Positions 33,998 to 43,151 of a DNA stretch of 64,000 nucleotides are shown here, piece after piece. Source of the DNA: Kiloniella litopenaei. Its GTDB lineage: Bacteria > Pseudomonadota > Alphaproteobacteria > Kiloniellales > Kiloniellaceae. The translations under genes and the position numbers were made by a program. Under the pieces are notes generated by a model, which had not been told where the DNA came from, ran no database searches, and saw nothing but the letters and a program-made list of their open reading frames with translations. The stretch is taken from the NCBI RefSeq assembly GCF_000982415.1, contig NZ_LANI01000001.1, forward strand, positions 1 through 64,000, written 5' to 3'. The first letter of the stretch is position 1; the number at the start of each line of letters is the position of its first letter.

Positions 33998-34928
33998 AAT
34001 TAAGAGAAATATAATCGCGCAATGCCTTCTCGGCATGCCTGGCGAAAATAGAAGGCGCTTGGGAAAGCTGGCGCGTCGCGTTGGTTAAAACCACAAGCCG
34101 ATCGCAGGGAATATCCCTATCTACAAGTTCGATGTGCGCCAGTAATCCCGCCTTTCTTTCTGCCTCAATCCCAAGGATCGTCTGAAAGGTTACATAGTCT
34201 GATTTTCGCGCCATAGATCGCATAAAACGAAGAGAGTTCGCCTTGATAAAGGACTTTGGCTTTGATTTTAATTTGCTCAGCGGCACATCAATAATTCGCG
34301 CCAGCGAAAGATTTCCCGCAGGCAAAGCCAGGGGATACTTCAGACAATCCTGAAAGGTGCATCTATCTTTTCGGGCAAGAGGATGTTCAGGTGCAACAAC
34401 TGCCCCAACCTTGAGTTCCCACCCCACCATTTCCCGAAGGCTGTCATGATCTGGCGGATTAAAGGTAAAGCCGATATGGGCTTCGGCAGAGGAAATCATA
34501 CGACTTACTTTTTCAGAACTGGTTATCGTAACTTCCAGTGTGATACCGGGATAGCTTTCGTGAAAGCTCTGCGTCAAATCCGGCAAGACAGCATCCGCCA
34601 CAGATTCAACCGATGCAATTCGGACAATACCCTGTTTGATGCCCCTTAAATCATCCAGCTGTTCACTAACAGCTTCAAAATCAGACAAAACAGTTCGCGC
34701 ATGCTCAAGCAACAGCTCTCCCGCTTCGGAAATACGCAAGCCACGCCCGACACGTTCAAAAACCTGAACACCAAATTCTTCTTCAAGACTGAGAATCTGT
34801 CTATTTACGGCTGATGAGGCAATGTTTAACTGGCGTGCTGCTTCGCGAATAGATCCATATTCAGCAACCGCCACAAAATACCGCAACGCAGGAGAATACA
34901 ATGTATGAGCACGCTCAATTTTCAACAA
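33996..34928 (-). CDS. LysR-family regulator (copy 1)
   Basis: A 310-residue LTTR with an N-terminal winged helix (REAARQLNIASSAVNRQILSLEEEFG, described by its ends, about residues 25-50) and a PBP-like effector domain. It is divergent from the second LysR gene and convergent in function: each reads outward into a uraH gene. Effector likely a purine catabolite such as urate or 5-hydroxyisourate; inference from context. The recognition helix (NIASSAVNRQI) is identical to that of copy 2, so the two may share operators. Confidence 0.88.
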   Translation of the reverse strand: MLKIERAHTLYSPALRYFVAVAEYGSIREAARQLNIASSAVNRQILSLEEEFGVQVFERVGRGLRISEAGELLLEHARTVLSDFEAVSEQLDDLRGIKQGIVRIASVESVADAVLPDLTQSFHESYPGITLEVTITSSEKVSRMISSAEAHIGFTFNPPDHDSLREMVGWELKVGAVVAPEHPLARKDRCTFQDCLKYPLALPAGNLSLARIIDVPLSKLKSKPKSFIKANSLRFMRSMARKSDYVTFQTILGIEAERKAGLLAHIELVDRDIPCDRLVVLTNATRQLSQAPSIFARHAEKALRDYISLN

Positions 34929-35120
34929 TCCTTCTCCTTAAAAATAAGAGCTATCCGGAATATATCTGAGATCCACACCAGACATAATCCAAACCCAATA
35001 ATGAACAATTTCAGACAATCAGTTTGAAAAGATGATCTTTTCTTATAGCCTAAGACAAGATGATCACAACAAGAACCGTCAAAGAATGCAATCTCGTCAT
35101 AAAAACTGTCGGATCGTTTC

Positions 35121-36053
35121 ATGCGCATAGATAATGCTTTTGTTTCTACGGCCTTTCGCTATTTCGCAGCCACTGCCGAAGCAGGTTCAATCCGTGCCGC
35201 AGCACGAGAGCTAAACATTGCCTCATCCGCAGTAAACAGACAGATTTTGATGCTGGAAGAAGCACTCGGCATGCCGCTTTTTGAAAGAACGGGACGAACA
35301 ATGGTTTTGACAGAGGCCGGACAGGTCCTTCTTAACCAGACAAAAATATCATTGCGGGATTACGAAGATGCGCTTGGCGTAATAGACGAACTTCGTGGAC
35401 TGCAACGCGGTCGGGTTCGAATAGCAACGGCAGAATCTGTCTCAGTTAACCTACTACCCAAAATACTGGCCAATTTTTCCGAACACTATCCCTCGATTGA
35501 GACATTTCTAACCGTTACGGTGGCAGATAGAGTAACCGAAATGGTACATTCGCGGGATGCTGACCTTGGATTTACCTATAACCCCTCTACCCTGGATGGG
35601 TTAGAAATCGGATTTGAAAAAAGCATAGCGGTTGGTGCAATAGCAGCATCAGATCACCCACTGGCACAACAAAAAACAGTCTGCCTTGCCGATTGTTTTA
35701 ATTATCCCTATGCCTTCCCTGCCCAAGGCCTAAGCCTTCGTCATGCACTCGACACGGCAATGGAGGACAGTTCTGACATCAAGGATAAAATAAAAAAGCC
35801 AATTCTTGAGGCCAATTCCCTAAGGGTCATGGCTGCCATGGCACAAGAAGGTCGCTGCATCGCCTTTCAAACCCGCGTTGGAATAGAACATCATCTGAAA
35901 TCGGGTGCATTAACATTTCTTCCCCTCACCGATCGTAACTTGCCAATGGATCGCTTGATGCTCATACGACAATCAAGCAAAGCCCCGTCACCCGCCACAC
36001 AGATGTTTGAAAAATTCGCTGTCGACTACCTCAAGAAACACCCTATAAACTGA
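35121..36053 (+). CDS. LysR-family regulator (copy 2)
   Basis: Also 310 residues, with the helix-turn-helix RAAARELNIASSAVNRQILML near residues 25-45 and a PBP-type effector domain. The identical recognition helix and equal length show common origin with copy 1, but the effector domains differ widely, which suggests different ligands or antagonistic roles. The ATG lies 192 bases from the start of copy 1; the gap is AT-rich with no strong palindrome. It reads into uraH copy 2 and the xdh genes. Confidence 0.88.
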   Translation: MRIDNAFVSTAFRYFAATAEAGSIRAAARELNIASSAVNRQILMLEEALGMPLFERTGRTMVLTEAGQVLLNQTKISLRDYEDALGVIDELRGLQRGRVRIATAESVSVNLLPKILANFSEHYPSIETFLTVTVADRVTEMVHSRDADLGFTYNPSTLDGLEIGFEKSIAVGAIAASDHPLAQQKTVCLADCFNYPYAFPAQGLSLRHALDTAMEDSSDIKDKIKKPILEANSLRVMAAMAQEGRCIAFQTRVGIEHHLKSGALTFLPLTDRNLPMDRLMLIRQSSKAPSPATQMFEKFAVDYLKKHPIN

Positions 36054-36060
36054 TGCTTTT

Positions 36061-36081
36061 TTTAGATCCCTGATATCTAAA
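36061..36081. promoter_or_regulatory. LysR-type operator candidate upstream of uraH copy 2
   Basis: TTTAGAT-N7-ATCTAAA is a 21-base inverted repeat of T-N11-A type, as expected for LysR regulators. A further half-site TTTTTAGATC lies at 36090-36099, about 30 bases on, suiting the usual recognition-site/activation-site layout. Confidence 0.55.
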
Positions 36082-36233
36082 CATTGTTCTTTTTAGATCA
36101 GAATAACGCTGTCATACTCTATGGAAAATAACAAACAACTGTTTGCATTGTTACCCAATAGAAACAAAAGCAAACCAATAAATTCACTCTAGTGATCGTT
36201 TCACAAGTGATCTTTTCAGGGGAGTAAAGTCGC

Positions 36234-36587
36234 ATGGGGCGACTAACCACACACGTATTGGATACCGCACGCGGTAAACCAGCCAAAGACCTGACCATTG
36301 AGCTTTGGAAGCACGATGGCGAAAACGTTAACTTTGTAAAACGCGTACAAACCAATGATGATGGTCGTGCAAACAGTCCTCTGTTAGAAGATACAGAATT
36401 TACAATCGGCCAATACGAGCTGAGATTTATGGCTGGTGATTACCTGAAATCTCAAGACCATAACCTTCCCGACCCTTTGTTCCTTGATATCATTCCCATC
36501 CGTTTCGGGATTGCGGATAAAGACGCCCATTATCATGTGCCTCTTCTCATTTCGCCTTTTGGCTATTCTACCTATCGCGGGAGCTAA
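36234..36587 (+). CDS. uraH: 5-hydroxyisourate hydrolase (copy 2)
   Basis: A 117-residue transthyretin-like hydrolase with [25 protein letters not shown] and C-terminal YRGS, the full catalytic set. AGGGGAG precedes the ATG. Its stop is six bases before xdhA, and the xdhA ribosome site lies inside its last codons, so it is the first gene of uraH-xdhA-xdhB-xdhC. Having a second copy in the xanthine dehydrogenase operon ensures that 5-hydroxyisourate is removed whenever urate is being made. Confidence 0.94.
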   Translation: MGRLTTHVLDTARGKPAKDLTIELWKHDGENVNFVKRVQTNDDGRANSPLLEDTEFTIGQYELRFMAGDYLKSQDHNLPDPLFLDIIPIRFGIADKDAHYHVPLLISPFGYSTYRGS

Positions 36588-36592
36588 CAGTC

Positions 36593-38101
36593 ATGCGGCA
36601 AAGTGTTAAATTCCTTCGCGACGGAGAAGTGGTCGAACTTGATAATGTCGATCCCAATGAAACCCTGCTTGACTATTTGCGATTGAGAGAGGGATCATGC
36701 GGCACCAAAGAAGGATGTGGCGAAGGGGATTGCGGCGCCTGTAGCGTTGCGATTGGTTCATTGAAAGACGGCAAGCTGGAATACCAGGCCGTTAACAGCT
36801 GTATTCAGTTACTAGGGATGATGGACGGTAAAGAGATTATTACCGTTGATGACCTTTCTGATAGCTCTCAAGCCAGAAGATCGGGGGAACTTCACCCAGT
36901 TCAGGATGCAATGCTGCGCCACCACGGATCTCAATGTGGGTTTTGTACACCGGGTATTGTCATGTCGCTCTTTACGCTTTATCACGCGGAAATAGAAGCA
37001 GACAGGAATACAATCAACGATCAACTCGCCGGTAATCTCTGCCGTTGCACAGGTTATCGCCCGATCATTGATGCCGCACTGGAAAGCTGCACCGGAAAAG
37101 CCGAAGATCGCTTTCGTGAAGACGCAAAGGCCAGAACAACAAAACTCAACGAGCTGGATGACAAAGAGGACTTGTTTATCGGAAATGAGGCAAAATTCTT
37201 TGCTGCTCCTGCATCGACAGAAACACTTGCTTCACTCTATGAAAAACATCCCGATGCGGTGATCGTAGCTGGCGCAACCGATGTTGGTCTGTGGATCACC
37301 AAACAGTTGCGCGATCTTCCCAAAATCATTCATATCGGACGGGTTACAGAACTTCAGAATATCATCGATAATAAGGGCGAAATCATTATAGGTGCAGGTG
37401 TCACCTATGCCCATGCAAAGGAAACCCTTGCCACGATTGACCCCGACGTTGCTGAAATTATCCGCAGGATCGGATCAACACAGGTTCGCGCATCAGGCAC
37501 TATCGGCGGTAACATTGCAAACGGTTCACCCATTGGGGATAGCCCGCCGTTGCTTATAGCCCTTAATGCCCGGTTGACGTTACAAAAAGGAACACAATCC
37601 AGAGAAATTGATCTGGAAAACTTCTTCATCGACTATGGCAAACAGGATCGAAAAGAAGGTGAATTTGTCAGCAAGATCCGTGTGCCCAAGTTGGCTGAAA
37701 ATGAAGTTTTCCGCAGTTATAAAATAAGCAAACGCTTTGATCAGGATATTTCAGCCCTGTTGGCTGCGTTCAGGCTAACCCTTGATAACAGCAAGATTAC
37801 ACAAGCCCGGATTGCCTATGGTGGCATGGCTGGCACCCCAAAACGTGCAGAACTTACTCAGAAAGCCCTAATAGGTATTGACCTGAATGCCCCCGAAACA
37901 TGGGAAAACGCGGTTCAAACCCTGGAACAGGATTTCACGCCACTTTCTGACATGCGTGCCTCTGCCGATTATCGAATGGAAGCTGCAAAAGGTTTGTTGA
38001 TTAAAGCACTCCATGAAATTTCAAACGGAAAAGTTGATCAGCAAGGCAAGCAAACAAGAGTTATCGGTGCCAGAGCAAATGATGTAAGGGAGGCTGTGTA
38101 A
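36593..38101 (+). CDS. xdhA: Xanthine dehydrogenase small subunit XdhA (2Fe-2S and FAD)
   Basis: A 502-residue subunit. The N-terminal part binds two [2Fe-2S] clusters: GSCGTKEGCGEGDCGACSV near 35-53, and GSQCGFCTPGIVMS with NLCRCTGYRPI near 105-155. The C-terminal half is an FAD domain (VIVAGATDVGLW, GGNIANGSPIGDSPP). It carries electrons from the molybdenum centre of XdhB to NAD+. Length matches bacterial two-subunit enzymes. Confidence 0.96.
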   Translation: MRQSVKFLRDGEVVELDNVDPNETLLDYLRLREGSCGTKEGCGEGDCGACSVAIGSLKDGKLEYQAVNSCIQLLGMMDGKEIITVDDLSDSSQARRSGELHPVQDAMLRHHGSQCGFCTPGIVMSLFTLYHAEIEADRNTINDQLAGNLCRCTGYRPIIDAALESCTGKAEDRFREDAKARTTKLNELDDKEDLFIGNEAKFFAAPASTETLASLYEKHPDAVIVAGATDVGLWITKQLRDLPKIIHIGRVTELQNIIDNKGEIIIGAGVTYAHAKETLATIDPDVAEIIRRIGSTQVRASGTIGGNIANGSPIGDSPPLLIALNARLTLQKGTQSREIDLENFFIDYGKQDRKEGEFVSKIRVPKLAENEVFRSYKISKRFDQDISALLAAFRLTLDNSKITQARIAYGGMAGTPKRAELTQKALIGIDLNAPETWENAVQTLEQDFTPLSDMRASADYRMEAAKGLLIKALHEISNGKVDQQGKQTRVIGARANDVREAV

Positions 38102-38105
38102 TAAA

Positions 38106-40442
38106 ATGCTTCACAAATCCCCCGTAACAAGCACCTCAACAGCCACCGTAGGTAAAGACAATAAACACGACAGTGCTGAACGTCATATCAAAGGCACCGC
38201 GCTCTATATTGATGACATTCGCGAACCACAGGGTACGCTTCACCTTGCCCCCGGCTATGCGCAGGCCACTTGCGGGAAAATCAAAAATCTCGATCTAAGT
38301 GCCGTAAGATCAGCCCCGGGTGTGGTTGCTGTCCTCACCGCCAAAGACATTCCGGGTGTTAACGACTGTAGCCCGGCAATGGGCGATGACATGATCCTTG
38401 CGGATGGGCATATCCTCTTTCATGGGCAGGTTGTCTTCGCCGTTGTGGCTACAAGCCATCTGGAAGCCAGAAAAGCCGCAAGACTTGCAAAAATAGAGAT
38501 CGAAGAAACACCGCCAATGGTGACGGTAGAAGATGGCCTTGAAAAAGATGCATCTGTCCTGCCACCCTATGAATTTTTAACGGGTTCACCGGATGAAATA
38601 ATCAAGAGTTCTCCCAACCAGATTGTGGATAGTTTCCATATTGGCGGACAAGAACATTTCTATCTGGAAGGCCAGATCGCCATGGCCATCCCCGGGGATG
38701 ATGGCGAGATGCTGGTGCATTCTTCTACCCAACACCCAACAGAAGTCCAACACACCATCGCCAAGATGCTTGGTATTCAGGATGCCGCGGTTGTTTGTGA
38801 ATGCCGCCGCATGGGCGGTGCCTTTGGGGGTAAGGAATCACAGGCAGCGCAATGGGCTGCGCTATCGGCTTTAGCCGCCTATGTGACTGGACGCCCGGCA
38901 AAAATGCGTCTGGATCGCGATGACGATATGATCATGACGGGTAAGCGCCATGATCAGGCCTGTCACTGGCAAGCCGGATACGATGATCAGGGAAAGCTGA
39001 CTGCGGTCAACGTAGAGTTCAATTCACGCTGCGGCTGTTCTGCTGATCTTTCCCTCGGTGTGAATGATCGAACGATGTTCCATGCGGATAATTCTTACTA
39101 CTATCCGGCATCCCGTATCCTTTCCCGACGCGTCATGACCAACACGGTTTCCAATACCGCCTTTCGGGGTTTTGGTGGTCCGCAGGGAATGGTCTTTTCA
39201 GAACGCATGATGGACGCCATTGCAATCAAGCTGGGCATGGACCCCCTGGATGTGCGCAAGATCAACTTCTATGGCGACGAAGGCCGGGATGTCACCCCAT
39301 TCGGCATGAAGGTTCAGGATAATATCCTCGATGAACTTGTCTCTAAACTGGAAAACACCAGCGACTATCGCAATCGGCGCAAAGAAATAGACGCCTTTAA
39401 CAAAAAAAGCCCTTTTCTCAAAAAAGGCCTCGCCCTCAACCCGGTAAAGTTCGGGATATCCTTTACCCTGAAGCATCTCAATCAGGCTGGTGCACTTGTT
39501 CATGTCTATACCGATGGCTCCGTACAGGTTAACCACGGCGGCACTGAAATGGGGCAAGGTCTCTACACCAAAGTTGCACAGGTTGTTGCTGAAGAGTTTG
39601 GTATTGATCTGGACCATGTTCGAATAACAGCAACAAAAACCGATAAGGTTCCCAATACAGCCCCCACAGCGGCATCATCAGGTTCCGACATGAACGGCAT
39701 GGCCGCAAAACGGGCCGCCGAAACCATCAAAGAACGGTTGATAGAACTCGCAAGCAAGCTATATCAGGTTGATAAAGAGGCCATCAGCTTTGCCCATAAC
39801 AAAGTAAAAGTTGGTGAACAGGAAATTGCCTTTGCAGAACTGACGCAACAGGCTTTTCTGGAACGCGTCTCGCTTTCTTCAACCGGATACTATGCAACAC
39901 CGCATATTACGTGGGACCGAGAAACAAAAGACGGCCGACCGTTCCTCTATTTTGCCTATGGTGCCTGTTGCGCAGAAGTTACCATCGATACCCTGACCGG
40001 TGAGATGAAAGTGGATCGCGTTGATATCCTGCACGATGTTGGAAAGTCACTGAACCCCGCCATTGACATTGGACAGATCGAAGGTGGTTTTGTTCAGGGT
40101 ATGGGCTGGTTGACCACAGAAGAACTGGTCTATGATGATCAGGGACGTTTACGGACCCATGCGCCCTCTACCTACAAAATTCCAACAGCTTCGGATATAC
40201 CTGAAGATTTCCGTGTAAAGCTTTGGAAATCAAACGGAAACAGAGAAGATACGATCTATAGATCAAAGGCCGTTGGCGAACCGCCAGTCATGCTGGCAAC
40301 TGCGATTTTCTCCGCTGTGACAAATGCCATCGCCTCGCTGTCCCCCGGTCAGGTACCACAGATTAATACACCAGCTACACCTGAAAACATTCTTCGCTCG
40401 GTTCAGGATATGAAGAAGCGAGACAGAAAGGCAGGAGCATAG
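38106..40442 (+). CDS. xdhB: Xanthine dehydrogenase large subunit XdhB (molybdopterin)
   Basis: A 778-residue subunit oxidising hypoxanthine to xanthine and xanthine to urate (EC 1.17.1.4). Molybdopterin-contacting motifs GGAFGGKESQ near 240, FRGFGGPQG near 355 and MGQGLYTK near 485 are intact, and the catalytic glutamate is in VGEPPVMLA near 730. Four bases separate it from xdhA, with GGGAGG of the ribosome site in the xdhA tail. Confidence 0.96.
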   Translation: MLHKSPVTSTSTATVGKDNKHDSAERHIKGTALYIDDIREPQGTLHLAPGYAQATCGKIKNLDLSAVRSAPGVVAVLTAKDIPGVNDCSPAMGDDMILADGHILFHGQVVFAVVATSHLEARKAARLAKIEIEETPPMVTVEDGLEKDASVLPPYEFLTGSPDEIIKSSPNQIVDSFHIGGQEHFYLEGQIAMAIPGDDGEMLVHSSTQHPTEVQHTIAKMLGIQDAAVVCECRRMGGAFGGKESQAAQWAALSALAAYVTGRPAKMRLDRDDDMIMTGKRHDQACHWQAGYDDQGKLTAVNVEFNSRCGCSADLSLGVNDRTMFHADNSYYYPASRILSRRVMTNTVSNTAFRGFGGPQGMVFSERMMDAIAIKLGMDPLDVRKINFYGDEGRDVTPFGMKVQDNILDELVSKLENTSDYRNRRKEIDAFNKKSPFLKKGLALNPVKFGISFTLKHLNQAGALVHVYTDGSVQVNHGGTEMGQGLYTKVAQVVAEEFGIDLDHVRITATKTDKVPNTAPTAASSGSDMNGMAAKRAAETIKERLIELASKLYQVDKEAISFAHNKVKVGEQEIAFAELTQQAFLERVSLSSTGYYATPHITWDRETKDGRPFLYFAYGACCAEVTIDTLTGEMKVDRVDILHDVGKSLNPAIDIGQIEGGFVQGMGWLTTEELVYDDQGRLRTHAPSTYKIPTASDIPEDFRVKLWKSNGNREDTIYRSKAVGEPPVMLATAIFSAVTNAIASLSPGQVPQINTPATPENILRSVQDMKKRDRKAGA

Positions 40443-40444
40443 TC

Positions 40445-41455
40445 ATGAAAGTCTGGTCACTTATCGCCAAACATCTGGAAAATGCAGGTTGTTGCGCCAT
40501 GGTGACCATGACAGAAGTTTTGGGTTCTGCCCCACGAGAAGCCGGAACACGCATGATTATTCGCCCTGATGGTGGTTTTCACGGAACGATTGGCGGCGGC
40601 ACACTTGAATGGCATGTTCAGGCAAAGGCCCAGAAACTCATGCGCAACCAAAAAGCATTGCTGAATTTTAGCCAGCACGCACTTGGGCCAGAGTTGGGAC
40701 AGTGTTGTGGCGGTGCAGTAAAGTTGCTCATCGAAGTTTTTACCAAAGAGCAATTGGATGACGTAAAAGAATTAGCAATTATGGAAGAAACTGGCCCCTT
40801 TTCTACACAGGGCCTTTTTAGAGAAGATCGTGTTATCAGAAAGATAACAGAAGAGGCTCACCAGAAGCTGAGGTTTGATCCTAACGGGGATATTCTGGAA
40901 AGCTTTGGTGAAAAGAAGCGTCAGGTTTATCTTTATGGTGCGGGGCATATTGGACGTGCCCTGATGCTCAATATGGCGGCGCTGCCCTTTGATCTTGTGT
41001 GGATTGATTCCCGTCATAATGCCTTACCATCGGTTACCCCCGGCAATGTTGAAAAGATTTACACGCCTACGCCTGTGGAAACCTTGGCTTCAGCACCAGA
41101 TGGTTCCTTTATCGTGATCATGACCCATAGCCACGCACTTGATCTTGATTTGGTCAATGCCGCCCTTGCAGCAGAACGCTTTGCCTATGTCGGGGTCATT
41201 GGTTCGGACACAAAAAAGGCACGTTTCAAAAGCCGCCTGAAATCATTTGGCATGAACGCTGATAACATCGACAAGCTAATCTGCCCCATTGGGATTGACG
41301 GTATAGCGTCCAAACATCCAGCGGCAATCGCCGCATCTGTTACGGCAGAACTACTGATTAAAGATGAAGAAATATCCAAACGGGAAACCCTTTTGGATTC
41401 CAATACTATGACAAACTTGAATAGAGTTGAAAAAACCGCAAAGTTTGTCCAATAA
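40445..41455 (+). CDS. xdhC: Xanthine dehydrogenase accessory factor XdhC
   Basis: A 336-residue maturation protein that delivers sulfurated molybdenum cofactor to XdhB. Seen: SAPREAGTRMII near 28, GTIGGGTLEWHV near 50, QCCGGAVKLLIE near 82, and a C-terminal Rossmann domain with YGAGHIGRAL near 165 and GVIGSDTKKARFKSRL near 250. It begins two bases after the xdhB stop. Last gene of the unit. Confidence 0.93.
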   Translation: MKVWSLIAKHLENAGCCAMVTMTEVLGSAPREAGTRMIIRPDGGFHGTIGGGTLEWHVQAKAQKLMRNQKALLNFSQHALGPELGQCCGGAVKLLIEVFTKEQLDDVKELAIMEETGPFSTQGLFREDRVIRKITEEAHQKLRFDPNGDILESFGEKKRQVYLYGAGHIGRALMLNMAALPFDLVWIDSRHNALPSVTPGNVEKIYTPTPVETLASAPDGSFIVIMTHSHALDLDLVNAALAAERFAYVGVIGSDTKKARFKSRLKSFGMNADNIDKLICPIGIDGIASKHPAAIAASVTAELLIKDEEISKRETLLDSNTMTNLNRVEKTAKFVQ

Positions 41456-41477
41456 GACAAAAAAATGAATTAAAACT

Positions 41478-41511
41478 AGTAAGTTAAAAACCGGAGAGTT
41501 AAAAACTTACT
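41478..41511 (+). promoter_or_regulatory. Hairpin in the leader of the first BMP transporter operon
   Basis: AGTAAGTT and AACTTACT form an 8-bp stem around an A-rich 18-base loop containing GGAGAG, between xdhC and the ATPase gene. No T-run follows. It may separate the xdh and transporter messages or act as a leader structure. Confidence 0.4.
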
Positions 41512-41558
41512 GAAAAAGTACTGAACTGGGAAAATAGGCTTATTGGGAGGGCCAGCAA

Positions 41559-43151
41559 TTGGGGGATCATGTATCCACAAAAGGCGGCACAGCTACGACG
41601 ACAGAGTATCTGTTGGAAGCACGCGGCATCACCAAGATGTTCGGGGATCTGGCAGCTAATGACGATGTTACGCTCAAGCTTGCCCCGGGTGAAATTCACG
41701 CCCTTCTTGGTGAAAACGGCGCGGGAAAATCAACCCTTGTCAAAATTATCTACGGATCTTTGCAACCCACCAAAGGATCTTTGCATTGGCTGGGAAAAGA
41801 AGTATCCATAGCGAACCCTGCTGCGGCACGCACCCTGGGTATCGGTATGGTTTTCCAACACTTTTCCCTGTTCGAAGCCCTCAGTGTTGTTGAAAATATT
41901 GCCCTCGCCCTGCCAAAAGATACAGATATCAAAAGCCTTTCCCAAAAAATATCGGATGTGTCCAAAGAATATGGTCTTCCGTTAGAACCAACAGCTCTGG
42001 TTGCTGATCTATCCGTCGGGGAACGACAGCGTATTGAAATTGTCCGCTGCCTGTTACAAGAACCACGCCTGTTGATCATGGATGAGCCAACAGCTGTTCT
42101 GACACCTCAGGAAGCTGATCAGCTGTTCTTGACCCTGGAACGGCTGGCCAAAGAAGGCTGTGCGGTTCTCTATATCTCTCACCGCCTGGACGAAGTTAAA
42201 CGGCTTTGCCACGATTCAACAATCCTGCGTATGGGAAAAGTTGTCGGACAGGTTGATCCACAGGAAGAAACAGCCGCCAGTCTTGCCAGATTGATGGTTG
42301 GTGCAGATGTCCACGCGATTAATGCCAACAGAGAATACAATCCTGGTGAAACACTGCTAAAGCTCAATAAGCTATCCCAGGCCGCAGACGGTCCCTTTGG
42401 CGTTTCCCTTGTCGATATAAATCTGGACGTCAAAGCAGGTGAAGTCGTTGCCATCGCAGGTGTTGCCGGGAACGGACAATCAGAACTCTTTGATGCCATT
42501 TCAGGGGAACGCATCGCGGATACAGCTGGAACCATTCAAATCGACGGGCGTGATAGCGGTTTGGACACCATAACAGAACGCCGCCGCAACGGGGCGGGTT
42601 TTGTTCCCGAAGAACGCCTTGGCCACGGGGCTGTCCCGGGGCTTTCCCTGTCGGAAAACATTGTTCTTACCCGCCATTCCGATGATGCGGGTTTATCAAA
42701 ATCCGGTTTTATTGATCGCGAGAATGCTATTGCGATCAACGAACGGATCACCCGCGATTATGACGTTCGCAAAGGTAAACCAGACCCCGAAGCCAGATCA
42801 CTGTCTGGCGGAAACTTGCAAAAATTTGTTGTAGGTCGAGAGCTGGATCGCAAACCCAAGGTTCTTGTGATCAACCAACCGACATGGGGCGTTGATGCCG
42901 GGGCTGCAGCCCTGATCCGGCAAGTTATGATTGATCTGGCCTTGGCGGGATCTGCGGTTCTGGTCATATCCCAGGACCTAGACGAAATTTTCGAAATCGC
43001 AGACCGAATTGCGGTCATCTCGCGCGGCCAGCTTTCCGAAGCTTTCCCGGCTGGTGATCTTACGCTAGAGAAAATCGGCTTGCTAATGGCTGGTGCTCAC
43101 GAGAAGAAAAACCAAAACGCAACAGGGAAAAATGAGAAGGTAAGCGCATGA
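41559..43151 (+). CDS. BMP-type nucleoside ABC transporter, double ATP-binding protein (system 1)
   Basis: A 530-residue protein with two fused ABC domains, as in sugar and nucleoside importers of the carbohydrate-uptake-2 group. Domain 1 has GENGAGKST near 55 and signature LSVGERQR; domain 2 has the degenerate Walker A GVAGNGQSEL near 305 and signature LSGGNLQK near 420. The start is a TTG at 41559, chosen because GGGAGG sits exactly eight bases upstream and no ATG gives a full N-terminus. It follows xdhC by 103 bases and overlaps the first permease by four. Confidence 0.92.
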   Translation: MGDHVSTKGGTATTTEYLLEARGITKMFGDLAANDDVTLKLAPGEIHALLGENGAGKSTLVKIIYGSLQPTKGSLHWLGKEVSIANPAAARTLGIGMVFQHFSLFEALSVVENIALALPKDTDIKSLSQKISDVSKEYGLPLEPTALVADLSVGERQRIEIVRCLLQEPRLLIMDEPTAVLTPQEADQLFLTLERLAKEGCAVLYISHRLDEVKRLCHDSTILRMGKVVGQVDPQEETAASLARLMVGADVHAINANREYNPGETLLKLNKLSQAADGPFGVSLVDINLDVKAGEVVAIAGVAGNGQSELFDAISGERIADTAGTIQIDGRDSGLDTITERRRNGAGFVPEERLGHGAVPGLSLSENIVLTRHSDDAGLSKSGFIDRENAIAINERITRDYDVRKGKPDPEARSLSGGNLQKFVVGRELDRKPKVLVINQPTWGVDAGAAALIRQVMIDLALAGSAVLVISQDLDEIFEIADRIAVISRGQLSEAFPAGDLTLEKIGLLMAGAHEKKNQNATGKNEKVSA

